Assembly (NCBI GenBank): GCA_949282265.1
Contig: CASDOZ010000011.1
Span: forward strand, 1-64,000
DNA: 64,000 bases
Direction: 5' to 3'
From: an uncultured Bacteroidales bacterium
GTDB lineage: Bacteria > Bacteroidota > Bacteroidia > Bacteroidales > Paludibacteraceae
The translations under genes were made by a program, and so were the position numbers. The first letter of the stretch is position 1, and every line of letters starts with the position of its first letter. Shown here in pieces: positions 41,074 through 49,421 of this stretch. The notes beneath the pieces are model-generated. The model made no database searches, was not told the DNA's origin, and was given only the letters and a program-made list of their open reading frames with translations.

Positions 41074-44000
41074 ATGAGACAAAAGAAGAAAGTACTCAGT
41101 ATTTTGTTATTGTGTGTGTCAATGTTTCCAGTTTTAGCTAATACAGATAAATTGTATGGTATGCGGGAAGGATTGTCTAACAGTCATGTCAATAATATTT
41201 ATCAAGACAGGAATGGCCTTATTTGGATTTGTACGGATAATGGTCTCAATAGTTTTGATGGCTTGGAATTTAAGACATATTACCATATACAAGATGATAC
41301 AACATCGCTTGGAAATAATTCTGTACTTTCCATATATGATGACAGTAGGGGTAACTTGTGGGTGGGAACGACTGGTGGGCTTGAGTTATTCGATCGGGAG
41401 ACTGAACGCTTTTCTACAGTACAATTTTCCTATCCTTACATAACAGATTTCAGTTATGTGAGTTGCATTATTGAAGACCGTAAGGGAAATATTTGGTTGT
41501 CAACTAGCAGGGCTGGAGTAATTTGCCTGAAAAATGGTAAAAATCCTATTTATTATTTGACAACTAACAGCAATATATGCAGCGATAAAATCAATACCAT
41601 ATATGAGGATGGGTTTGGGAATATATGGATAGGTTCGCAGGACAATGGCATTAGTGTGCTGAACGTTGATAACCACACTCTGGTGAATTATGCGCATGAT
41701 CCAGCGGATGTTAATTCATTGTCAAGTAATAAGGTCTTTTCTATCATGGAGTTGCCAGATGGCAATATGCTGATAGGGATGATAGATGGCGGAGTGGATT
41801 TGTTCGATTATGCTTCAAAGAAAATAATCAGGAATTATATTCCTTCGGTTGATGGTATCTTTACTATAAAAAGAAGTCCGGGGAATGCTGTTTGGATCGG
41901 GACGGATGGATATGGGTTGAAAAAGTTTGATTATGTGACAAAGATAGTCAGTACTTATGAATCAGATTTGACATCAATTGATATGAACAGTGCAAAAGTC
42001 CATGGAATAATTGAAGATGTGCAAGGAAATTTGTGGGTTGCGCTGTATCAGAAAGGAATTATGATGATACCTCAGCAAAAAAGGATTTTTCACAATTGGG
42101 GATTCAACTTTTTTCATCCGGAACTGAATATAGGAACAAAATGCGTGTTGAGTATCATGGAAGATTCTTCTAATCGTTTATGGATTGGTACGGATGGGGA
42201 TGGTATATATCGTTTGAATGCTGGCAGGGAAGTGGATCGGCATTATAAGTCAGATAAACTTCCAGCCAATGTTGTATTGACAATTTTTGAAGATAGCCAG
42301 AAACGGATATGGTTGGGGACTTATTTGCATGGTTTGTTTTTGTATGATGAAGGTACTGACAGTTTTCATAAAATAAGATTGCGGGTAAAGGGAAAAGATG
42401 TACAAGATATTTATACGATAAAAGAAAATTCCGATGGAACATTGTGGATTGGGACTAATGAAAATGGTTTATGCTTGTACAATCATGAAACACAAAAGGT
42501 TAAATGTTATACTTATGACATGCTTCGAAGCGGTAGCCAGATTTCGAGTAATTCCATTCACACGGTCCTTTTTGGACAGGACAGTCTAGTTTGGATAGGG
42601 ACAAGCAGTGCGGGGCTAAGTTGTTATGACCAGAGAACCAATGTGTTTTATGACTATGACGTGGAGAACGGGAAACTGAAAAACAACAATGTCTATGCTG
42701 TGGCACAAGACTCTCTTGGCAATATTTGGGTTGGAACCAAAGGCGGATTGCATTATCTGGATTTGGTTAAAGATACGACAATTTTGTACACAGAAGCCGA
42801 TGGCTTGTCGAATGCTTCCATTGCAGGGATAGAAATTGATACAAACCATAATTTATGGATAAGCACCTCACTTGGCCTTTCTTTTTATGATACGGGAGCA
42901 CAAACGTTTTCCAATTATTATATATCCGATGGTTTGCTGAATAATGAATTTCGACGTGGTGCACATTTCCAGTCGGAAGCGGGGGAACTGTTTTTTGGCG
43001 GTATAGATGGATTGACCGCTTTTTATCCTTTTACATCCCATGCAGAACATGCCGTCAGGAATCTTATGTTCACAAACTTGTACTTATATAATGAAAAGGT
43101 GGAAATTGGGAATGGCAGTGATGATGGGACAATACTTCAGCGTAATATAAACGTAACTGATCAGATTGAGATAGGGTATGATATCAGGAGTTTTTCCATA
43201 GGATTTGCTGCTTTGGAATATAATGCTCCTGATAAAGTGATTTACCAAGTAAAGATGGATAATTTTGATACGGAATGGCGTACTTTGCCCGCAGGTAGCC
43301 GTTTGGCAACTTATACCAACCTGAATCATGGGGCTTATACTTTTATGGTACGGGCTTTCTTGCCAGATACAAAACCGGTTGAACGGAGCTTGTCTATTGT
43401 TATTACTCCTCCATTGTGGCTTACGTGGTGGGCCAAATCATTTTATATCGTGTGTGTTCTTGCTGCCTTATTTTTGTTTTTTTACATGATGGAAAAACGT
43501 GTCCGGCGCAAGAAAGAGGCCATACAAAAAGAAAATGATAATTTGATTATGCAATCCAAACTCCAGTTTTTGACGGATATTTCGCATGAAATACGCACGC
43601 CGCTTACTTTGATACTGGCACCAGTGGAACATTTGATTAAGGATACCCCTGACGGACAACTGAAAAATACGTATAAACTGATCAATCAGAATGGCCAGCG
43701 CATATTGCGGCTGATAAATCAGGTTATGGAAATGCGTAAGCTTGATCGCGGGCAAGTGCGGCTTTCGGCGGTACAAACCGATGTGGAACAATTTGTCAGG
43801 GATGTGGCTTCTGCTTTCGAAAACATTGCGGCAGAAAAGAAAATCAGTTTTGAACTTCAGTTTGAACCGGATTTGCCGGTTGTATGGATTGATCAGGAAA
43901 AATTGGACAAAGTGATTTTCAATGTCCTTTCCAATGCGTTCAAATATACTCCGGAAGGGGGAAACATCACAATGTGGGCAGGACGTGATGGCAATTTCCT

Positions 44001-45162
44001 GAAAATACGTATTGCCGATTCGGGCGAAGGTATTCCTGCTGAACAGCGCGAACTGATATTCAACCGCTTTTATCAGGTTCCGACAATGCATAATCACAAT
44101 AAGGTGGGTACTGGCATAGGTTTGCATTTGTCCCGTAGCCTTATGGAGATTCATCATGGGCATATCTATGTAGAGGATTCTCCGGTGGGTGCAGTATTCG
44201 CTATAACTTTGCCGCTTGGCAATGATTATCTGAAAAAAGAGGAAATGCAGGTGGAGCCGTCGGAGAAAAGCCTTGCAACTTTGGTACAGCCTGCTTTGTC
44301 GGATTTCGTGGAAGAGGTTGCAGAAGATGCCCCGCAAGGTACGACAAGTGTTTTCAAGTACAAATTATTGGTTGTTGAAGATGATAAGGACATACGCAAA
44401 TATTTGAAGGAAATATTTGGCCGTAATTACCGGATTATTGAAGCGGCAGATGGGTTACGCGGGCTGGAACTTGTTATGGGAGAGTTGCCTGATTGTGTGA
44501 TTACGGATGTCATGATGCCTGAAATGGATGGCATCGAATTGTGCAAGAAAATCAAGTCGAATGACAAGACTTGTCATATCCCAGTCATTATGCTTACAGC
44601 AAAAACAGCCGTCGAACAGCGTATTGAAGGTTTGGAGGTCGGTGCGGATTCTTATATCCCGAAACCTTTCAATGTGGAACATTTGAGGACCCGGGTACGT
44701 AAGTTAATAGAATTGCGCCGTACAATAAAGGAAAAATATGAAGGAAAACATGAATTGCACAAAGAAGATATTAAAATCAAATCGGTGGATGAAAAGCTTC
44801 TTGAAAAATTGGAGCAAATTGTGAAAGAACAAATTTCTGATCCAGATTTGTCGGTGGAAACCATTAGCCGGCAAATTGGTGTCAGTCGTTCACAATTACA
44901 ACGCAAGTTGAAGCAACTCACGAATCAGAATCCGAGCGATTATTTGAAAACATCCCGTCTGCGTTATGCGGCACTTTTGCTTACGACAAAAAATCTTTCC
45001 ATTTCAGAGGTGACATACGAAGCCGGTTTTTCCTCACTTTCGCATTTTTCGAATAGTTTCCGTGAGTTTTATGGCATGTCGCCAAGCCGTTATGTGGAAT
45101 TAAACCGCGGTGGTGCAGATGAACAGAACGAGATGGATGAAGAAAAGCATGGTGCAGATTGA
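41074..45162 (+). CDS. Hybrid two-component system sensor/regulator (HTCS)
   Basis: 1362 residues from the ATG at 41074 (MRQKKKVLSILLL). Parts in order: signal peptide; two seven-bladed periplasmic propellers of repeats like GLIWICTDNGL and GNLWVGTTGGLE (about 25-690); Y_Y_Y domain (about 695-780); one membrane helix (about 785-808); histidine kinase with H838 in SHEIRTPLTL; HATPase domain; receiver with phospho-acceptor D1145 in VITDVMMPEMDG; AraC-type DNA-binding domain (about 1255-1355). Such proteins bind an oligosaccharide of the target glycan in the periplasm and activate the locus. It is divergent from susC and adjacent to the GH16 gene it probably controls. Confidence 0.96.
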   Translation: MRQKKKVLSILLLCVSMFPVLANTDKLYGMREGLSNSHVNNIYQDRNGLIWICTDNGLNSFDGLEFKTYYHIQDDTTSLGNNSVLSIYDDSRGNLWVGTTGGLELFDRETERFSTVQFSYPYITDFSYVSCIIEDRKGNIWLSTSRAGVICLKNGKNPIYYLTTNSNICSDKINTIYEDGFGNIWIGSQDNGISVLNVDNHTLVNYAHDPADVNSLSSNKVFSIMELPDGNMLIGMIDGGVDLFDYASKKIIRNYIPSVDGIFTIKRSPGNAVWIGTDGYGLKKFDYVTKIVSTYESDLTSIDMNSAKVHGIIEDVQGNLWVALYQKGIMMIPQQKRIFHNWGFNFFHPELNIGTKCVLSIMEDSSNRLWIGTDGDGIYRLNAGREVDRHYKSDKLPANVVLTIFEDSQKRIWLGTYLHGLFLYDEGTDSFHKIRLRVKGKDVQDIYTIKENSDGTLWIGTNENGLCLYNHETQKVKCYTYDMLRSGSQISSNSIHTVLFGQDSLVWIGTSSAGLSCYDQRTNVFYDYDVENGKLKNNNVYAVAQDSLGNIWVGTKGGLHYLDLVKDTTILYTEADGLSNASIAGIEIDTNHNLWISTSLGLSFYDTGAQTFSNYYISDGLLNNEFRRGAHFQSEAGELFFGGIDGLTAFYPFTSHAEHAVRNLMFTNLYLYNEKVEIGNGSDDGTILQRNINVTDQIEIGYDIRSFSIGFAALEYNAPDKVIYQVKMDNFDTEWRTLPAGSRLATYTNLNHGAYTFMVRAFLPDTKPVERSLSIVITPPLWLTWWAKSFYIVCVLAALFLFFYMMEKRVRRKKEAIQKENDNLIMQSKLQFLTDISHEIRTPLTLILAPVEHLIKDTPDGQLKNTYKLINQNGQRILRLINQVMEMRKLDRGQVRLSAVQTDVEQFVRDVASAFENIAAEKKISFELQFEPDLPVVWIDQEKLDKVIFNVLSNAFKYTPEGGNITMWAGRDGNFLKIRIADSGEGIPAEQRELIFNRFYQVPTMHNHNKVGTGIGLHLSRSLMEIHHGHIYVEDSPVGAVFAITLPLGNDYLKKEEMQVEPSEKSLATLVQPALSDFVEEVAEDAPQGTTSVFKYKLLVVEDDKDIRKYLKEIFGRNYRIIEAADGLRGLELVMGELPDCVITDVMMPEMDGIELCKKIKSNDKTCHIPVIMLTAKTAVEQRIEGLEVGADSYIPKPFNVEHLRTRVRKLIELRRTIKEKYEGKHELHKEDIKIKSVDEKLLEKLEQIVKEQISDPDLSVETISRQIGVSRSQLQRKLKQLTNQNPSDYLKTSRLRYAALLLTTKNLSISEVTYEAGFSSLSHFSNSFREFYGMSPSRYVELNRGGADEQNEMDEEKHGAD

Positions 45163-45208
45163 AAAAATGGCATGTTTGCATGTGTTTTTGTCCAAGGAAA
45201 GCCTTTCC

Positions 45209-45233
45209 ACATAAATTGAAATCTGTGCTACAT
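45209..45233 (+). promoter_or_regulatory. Proposed HTCS-binding box, site B (GH16 gene)
   Basis: ACAT, 17 bases ending CTGTGCT, ACAT; it aligns with sites A and C. It ends 30 bases before the -7 box at 45264, about four helical turns nearer than at the other two sites. Confidence 0.55.
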
Positions 45234-45263
45234 ATTTGAAACGGCCATGTTTGTTTTAGTGTA

Positions 45264-45271
45264 TATCTTTG
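45264..45271 (+). promoter_or_regulatory. -7 box of the GH16 lipoprotein gene
   Basis: TATCTTTG, an exact match, 27 bases before the ATG at 45299. A TTTG at 45235 is 25 bases upstream, longer than usual. Confidence 0.5.
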
Positions 45272-45298
45272 CACTGTATAATTATAATAGATAAAATC

Positions 45299-46135
45299 AT
45301 GAAAAAAGTACGATTGTTTTTATTAAGCATGCCTTTATGTTTGCTGATTTCATGTGGCAGCACGAATGAATTGGTGTTTGAGGACAATTTTGATGGAATT
45401 GGTATTCCTGACACATCCCGTTGGAATTATGAAGAAGGTTATTTGCGTAATGGTGAATTGCAGTATTATACGGTTGCCCGTCCAGAAAATTGTTATCAGA
45501 AGGATGGTTGCCTGCATATTGTGGCGCGCAATGATAGTGCATGGATAGAGAACGGCCGTTTTTGCAAACCTTGGGAAAATACGACCGATACGTTACGCCG
45601 TGCCGGAATGGCACCTGTAACGTCTGCCAGTATTACTACGCGAGGTATTGCCGAGTGGAAGTATTGTCGGATAGAAGTACGGGCAAAATTGCCTGATTGT
45701 CTGGGTACTTGGCCTGCTATTTGGATGATGCCGGCTGAAGACCATTACGGCACATGGCCCAAAAGTGGTGAGATAGATATTATGGAAAATGTGGGTTATG
45801 ATTTGGGTAAAGTTCATTATGCTATCCATACCGAAAAATACAACCACATGAAAAACAATCAGAGGCGGCATACGGTCGATTGCCCAACGGTTGCTTCGGA
45901 TTTCCATATTTATGGATTTGAGTGGCGTGCAGACAAACTTACGTGGTATCTTGATGGTGTTGAAAAGTATTCCGTAACAAAAGAAGAAACCGATTGGGAG
46001 GCTTGGCCATTCGACCGGCCTTTTTACTTGATACTTAATTTTGCATTTGGAGGAGGTTGGGGAGGAAACCAAGGAGTAGATCTAGGTTGCTTGCCGCAAG
46101 AGTATATCATTGATTACGTACGGGTTTATCGTTGA
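45299..46135 (+). CDS. Glycoside hydrolase family 16 endo-beta-glucanase, lipoprotein
   Basis: 278 residues from the ATG at 45299; lipid Cys at 19 (LLISC) followed by GSTNE, so probably at the cell surface. The jelly-roll catalytic domain covers nearly the whole mature protein. The active site SGEIDIMENVG gives E158 (nucleophile), D160 and E163 (acid/base). The ExDxxE spacing marks the laminarinase-type branch, endo-beta-1,3 or beta-1,3(4)-glucanases. It is a close paralogue of the GH16 domain at 49422 (shared YEEGY-RNGE-QYYTVAR). The upstream box B suggests control by the adjacent HTCS. Confidence 0.93.
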   Translation: MKKVRLFLLSMPLCLLISCGSTNELVFEDNFDGIGIPDTSRWNYEEGYLRNGELQYYTVARPENCYQKDGCLHIVARNDSAWIENGRFCKPWENTTDTLRRAGMAPVTSASITTRGIAEWKYCRIEVRAKLPDCLGTWPAIWMMPAEDHYGTWPKSGEIDIMENVGYDLGKVHYAIHTEKYNHMKNNQRRHTVDCPTVASDFHIYGFEWRADKLTWYLDGVEKYSVTKEETDWEAWPFDRPFYLILNFAFGGGWGGNQGVDLGCLPQEYIIDYVRVYR

Positions 46136-46257
46136 AAATGATAATTAGAGTGTACTTTCGTCTACTTTTCTAAATTGATAAATGGCATTTTCTGTGATAA
46201 GTGTAGAAGATTTTTTGTCGGATATTTGTATGATGATTGTTAGGGAGATTTAGTTTG

Positions 46258-46291
46258 TTTGGGAAAATCTATTTCCCCAAATATAGGTTTG
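46258..46291 (+). promoter_or_regulatory. Promoter of the second FAD oxidoreductase gene
   Basis: TTTG (46258-46261), 22 bases, then TAGGTTTG (46284-46291), an exact -7 match. The ATG is 57 bases further on. Confidence 0.5.
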
Positions 46292-46292
46292 T

Positions 46293-46310
46293 TATGCAAT
46301 GTTTTGCATA
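46293..46310. promoter_or_regulatory. Inverted repeat at the expected transcription start
   Basis: TATGCAA-TGTT-TTGCATA, a perfect 7-bp inverted repeat beginning two bases after the -7 box, a place where a repressor would block initiation. The proposed HTCS box is absent from this spacer. Confidence 0.4.
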
Positions 46311-46347
46311 GTATAAATAAAATGGCTACTTATAGTAAGCAAGAGAT

Positions 46348-48216
46348 ATGAAAAATAAATTGATTATAGTTCTATTTCTGATCTCTATACGAACTTGGGG
46401 TATGGAAGTTTTGGTAGAGGCAGAGAACTTTCATGATAAAGGTGGTTGGGTTGTTGACCAGCAATTTATGGATCAGATGGGGTCGCCATATTTAATGGCT
46501 CATGGTTTGGGGAAGCCAGTGGCCGATGCAAGTACAACGGTTGTGTTTGATGAGGCAGGAGTTTATTATGTGTTTGTACGTACTTATAATTGGACAGCTC
46601 CTTGGTATACTGGTGTCGGGCCTGGTGCTTTCTATTTGAAAGTAAATGGGAAAAAGATTTCTGGAACATTGGGAGATACAGGTGATGCGTGGCAGTGGCA
46701 ACCGGCTGGGAAAGTGAAATTGAAAGCAGGGGAAGTCGTGTTGAGCCTACATGATCTGAGTGGGTTTAATGGACGGTGTGATGCTGTTTATTTTACAACA
46801 GATACGACATGTTTGCCACCGGCCGGAGGAGAAGATTTAGAAAAATTCCGTCGTAATTTGTTGAATCCGCATGGACAAATAAACATGGCCGAAGGTTATG
46901 ATTTAGTTGTGGCAGGAGGTGGTATTGCCGGTATTAGTGCGGCTATTTCAGCAGCCCGTCTTGGTTGTAAGGTCGCCTTGATAAACGATCGCCCTGTTTT
47001 GGGAGGCTGCAATAGTTCCGAAATTAGGGTACATCTCGGTGGGCGTATAGAAATAGGTAAATATCCGCAGTTGGGTAATTTGATAAAGGAAATAGGCCCG
47101 GAAAGGGAAGGGAATGCCAAACCGGCCGATTATTATGAGGATGCAAAGAAAATGGAAGCAGTGCTATCAGAGGAAAATATTGATTTATATCTGAATTATC
47201 GTGTGATAGGTGTGGATATGGAAGGTCGGCGTATCGGAAGTCTTCTTGCAAAACACATTGAGACGGGTCAAGAAGTACGTTTCTCAGGACGTTGTTTTGC
47301 TGATTGTACGGGTGATGGTACGGTAGGTTATTTGGCTGGAGCTGATTATCGTATGGGTCGCGAATCGCGTGATGAATTTGGCGAGGTAGCCGCTCCAGAA
47401 GTGCCGGATAGCATGACGATGGGCGCATCCGTACAATGGTATTCGGTGGAAACCAAACAACCGGTTTCTTTCCCTGAATTTAGCTATGGGCTGGATTTTA
47501 ATGAAATGAATTGCCAATTCGTTACTATGGGAGAGTGGACATGGGAAACAGGAATGGATTATGATCAGATTACTGATTCCGAGCGCATACGTGATTATGG
47601 ACTGATGGTTGTGTTTTCAAATTGGAGTTTCTTGAAAAACGGTATGAAGGATAAATCCTATGCCAAGAGGCGTCTTGAATGGGTCGCTTATGTGGCAGGC
47701 AAACGGGAATCACGCCGCCTGATGGGTGATTATATATTGAAACAGGATGATTTGTGCAAGAATGTTTTTCATGAAGATGCCTCGTTTACAACCACATGGA
47801 CAATTGATTTGCATTATCCGGATTCACTTAATTCCGTCTATTTTCCAAGTGGAGAATTTATTTCGGAGGCAAGGCATATTCCAATCTATCCTTATGCGGT
47901 GCCTTATCGTTGCTTGTATTCACGTAATACGGATAATTTGTTTATGGCGGGGCGCAATATAAGTGTGACACATGTGGCATTGGGTACAGTGCGCGTCATG
48001 CGTACCACGGGTATGATGGGCGAGGTCGTTGGTATGGCGGCATCGCTTTGTAAAAAATATGATGCGACGCCTCGGCAAGTGTATCAATCTTATTTGAATG
48101 AACTGGAAACCTTGATGAAGAAAGGAGTTGGGCAAGCAGATCTTCCCAATAACCAGCGATATAACGAAGGAGGAACTTTGTCAGAACCTCCGATCTTTGA
48201 ATGGACGTCATATTAG
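46348..48216 (+). CDS. FAD-dependent oxidoreductase with N-terminal beta-sandwich domain
   Basis: 622 residues with a Sec signal peptide (about 1-18). Residues 20-152 (VLVEAENFHDKGGW ... GRCDAVYFTTD) form a predicted carbohydrate-binding-like beta sandwich. The FAD-binding motif GGGIAG is at 190-195, then PVLGGCNSSEIRVHLGG and FADCTGDGTVGYLAGADY; the family is FAD_oxidored (PF12831), as for the enzyme at 33276. The reaction is unknown. The fused binding-type domain and PUL context suggest a glycan or glycoside substrate in the periplasm. It has its own promoter and terminator, so it may be controlled apart from its neighbours. Confidence 0.85.
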   Translation: MKNKLIIVLFLISIRTWGMEVLVEAENFHDKGGWVVDQQFMDQMGSPYLMAHGLGKPVADASTTVVFDEAGVYYVFVRTYNWTAPWYTGVGPGAFYLKVNGKKISGTLGDTGDAWQWQPAGKVKLKAGEVVLSLHDLSGFNGRCDAVYFTTDTTCLPPAGGEDLEKFRRNLLNPHGQINMAEGYDLVVAGGGIAGISAAISAARLGCKVALINDRPVLGGCNSSEIRVHLGGRIEIGKYPQLGNLIKEIGPEREGNAKPADYYEDAKKMEAVLSEENIDLYLNYRVIGVDMEGRRIGSLLAKHIETGQEVRFSGRCFADCTGDGTVGYLAGADYRMGRESRDEFGEVAAPEVPDSMTMGASVQWYSVETKQPVSFPEFSYGLDFNEMNCQFVTMGEWTWETGMDYDQITDSERIRDYGLMVVFSNWSFLKNGMKDKSYAKRRLEWVAYVAGKRESRRLMGDYILKQDDLCKNVFHEDASFTTTWTIDLHYPDSLNSVYFPSGEFISEARHIPIYPYAVPYRCLYSRNTDNLFMAGRNISVTHVALGTVRVMRTTGMMGEVVGMAASLCKKYDATPRQVYQSYLNELETLMKKGVGQADLPNNQRYNEGGTLSEPPIFEWTSY

Positions 48217-48220
48217 GAAA

Positions 48221-48247
48221 AAACAGCTTTTTACAAGCTGTTTTTTT
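48221..48247 (+). terminator. Intrinsic terminator of the FAD oxidoreductase gene
   Basis: AAACAGCTT / AAGCTGTTT, a 9-bp stem with a 5-base loop, running into seven T. It starts 5 bases after the stop codon. Confidence 0.85.
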
Positions 48248-48266
48248 ATTTGTGTGCGTGTTTGCA

Positions 48267-48291
48267 ACATAAGTCTAAGTTTTTGCTACAT
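48267..48291 (+). promoter_or_regulatory. Proposed HTCS-binding box, site C (five-gene operon)
   Basis: ACAT, 17 bases ending TTTTGCT, ACAT; it shares TTTGCTACATTTT with site A. It ends 70 bases before the -7 box, almost the same distance as at susC (71). Confidence 0.6.
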
Positions 48292-48361
48292 TTTCGCAAT
48301 ACTGAACGCAAAATTTCAAATAATGTCGTGTTTGTTGTAAATGCCCAGCAGGAATTAGATT

Positions 48362-48369
48362 TACATTTG
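48362..48369 (+). promoter_or_regulatory. -7 box of the five-gene operon
   Basis: TACATTTG, an exact match to TAnnTTTG, 77 bases before the ATG at 48447. The nearest upstream TTG is 24 bases away, so the -33 box is poor and activation is likely needed. Confidence 0.5.
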
Positions 48370-48446
48370 CAATGTTGAAAATGTTTATATGAAATAAATA
48401 CGAACTATATTTTAATCTGTCATATTTAAAAATTAAATTATCAGTT

Positions 48447-48941
48447 ATGAAAAAAAAGATTATTTCGATTTTGGGTGTTCTTGTAATGGCTGTGGTAGCG
48501 GTGGCTCAGATACCAACTTCATTTCAATATCAGGCACTGATGCGGAATGACGATGGTACGGTTGCCTCTAATGAGCCGTTTGAAATAAAAATAAGACTGC
48601 ACCAGGGTACGGCCGATGGCACGGTGGTGTATGAAGAAGAACATATAACTTCGAGTAACGCAGCTGGCATCGTTACTTTGAAAGTAGGTGAGGGGGTAAA
48701 TTCATCACGCATGACTTTATTTACAGACATAGATTGGAGTGCCGATGATTATTATTTTGAAACCCAAATTGATCGTGGAAACGGTTTTGTAAGCATAGGA
48801 ACCCAGCAACTGTTGAGCGTTCCTTATGCCAAATGTGCTGTAAGTGCGGATAATGTGCATGTGAATTCTCCTGATGGAAGATTGTGGCGGATCAAAGTTG
48901 GTAATGATGGTACCATTTCGGCGGAAGTTGTAACGGAATAA
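48447..48941 (+). CDS. Exported small beta-domain protein
   Basis: 164 residues with a signal peptide (cleavage after VAVAQ, about 21). The mature protein is one predicted beta-sandwich domain (TSFQYQALMRNDDGTVASN ... QLLSVPYAK) plus a short tail (SPDGRLWRIKVGNDGTISAE). The same domain and tail form the N-terminal 165 residues of the GH16 protein two genes downstream. Such domains are common at the N-terminus of large exported Bacteroidota proteins; a stand-alone copy is unusual. The function is unknown; a binding or assembly partner of the GH16 enzyme is possible. First gene of the operon, 11 bases before the next. Confidence 0.8.
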   Translation: MKKKIISILGVLVMAVVAVAQIPTSFQYQALMRNDDGTVASNEPFEIKIRLHQGTADGTVVYEEEHITSSNAAGIVTLKVGEGVNSSRMTLFTDIDWSADDYYFETQIDRGNGFVSIGTQQLLSVPYAKCAVSADNVHVNSPDGRLWRIKVGNDGTISAEVVTE

Positions 48942-48952
48942 AACAGGGATAT

Positions 48953-49414
48953 ATGAAAAAAACAGCGTTTGTATTTTTTCTGTCGATTTTGGGTGGTGTG
49001 GCCACAGCGCAATCGGTGGTAGCAGTTGCAGGCGGTAGTACGGATATGATGACATGGACATTGGGCGAAGTTTTTACTGAGTCGGTTTTACGTTCCAATG
49101 TCGTCCGTTTCTCGCAAGGTTTTAATCAACCGTTTACCATTCCAGCTACGGGCATCCTTAATGTCAGTGCGGATGAATTGGCATTCAGTGCTTGGCCGAA
49201 TCCAGTAATTGATGAGTTGAAAATTTCGGTAGCCGGAACGGACATTGATGCAACATGGCGTTTGTATGACTTGCAAGGCCGTTTGCTTCATTCGGGCATG
49301 TTGGCGGATGGCCATTCTGCTATAATCAGTTTTTCTGGCAAAGCGGCCGGAGAATATGTATTGAAAATTGAAAATGCGGTGGGCAACCGTTCTGTGTTGG
49401 TTTTAAAAAAATGA
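48953..49414 (+). CDS. Exported T9SS-tail protein of unknown function
   Basis: 153 residues. Signal peptide (about 1-19), a short repeat-like domain (VVAVAGGSTDMMTWTLGEVF ... FSQGFNQPF, about 20-62) seen in many Bacteroidota surface proteins, then a type A T9SS sorting domain (AFSAWPNPVIDELKISV ... YVLKIENAVGNRSVLVLKK, about 77-153). It would be exported through the type IX system and held at the surface. Nothing catalytic is visible. It sits between the single-domain gene and the GH16 gene, 7 bases before the latter. Confidence 0.8.
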   Translation: MKKTAFVFFLSILGGVATAQSVVAVAGGSTDMMTWTLGEVFTESVLRSNVVRFSQGFNQPFTIPATGILNVSADELAFSAWPNPVIDELKISVAGTDIDATWRLYDLQGRLLHSGMLADGHSAIISFSGKAAGEYVLKIENAVGNRSVLVLKK

Positions 49415-49421
49415 GATTCAA

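Noticed and set aside
43468..44337. A 289-residue minus-strand frame within the HTCS gene
   Set aside because: It lies opposite the histidine kinase core, whose conserved motifs explain the open frame.
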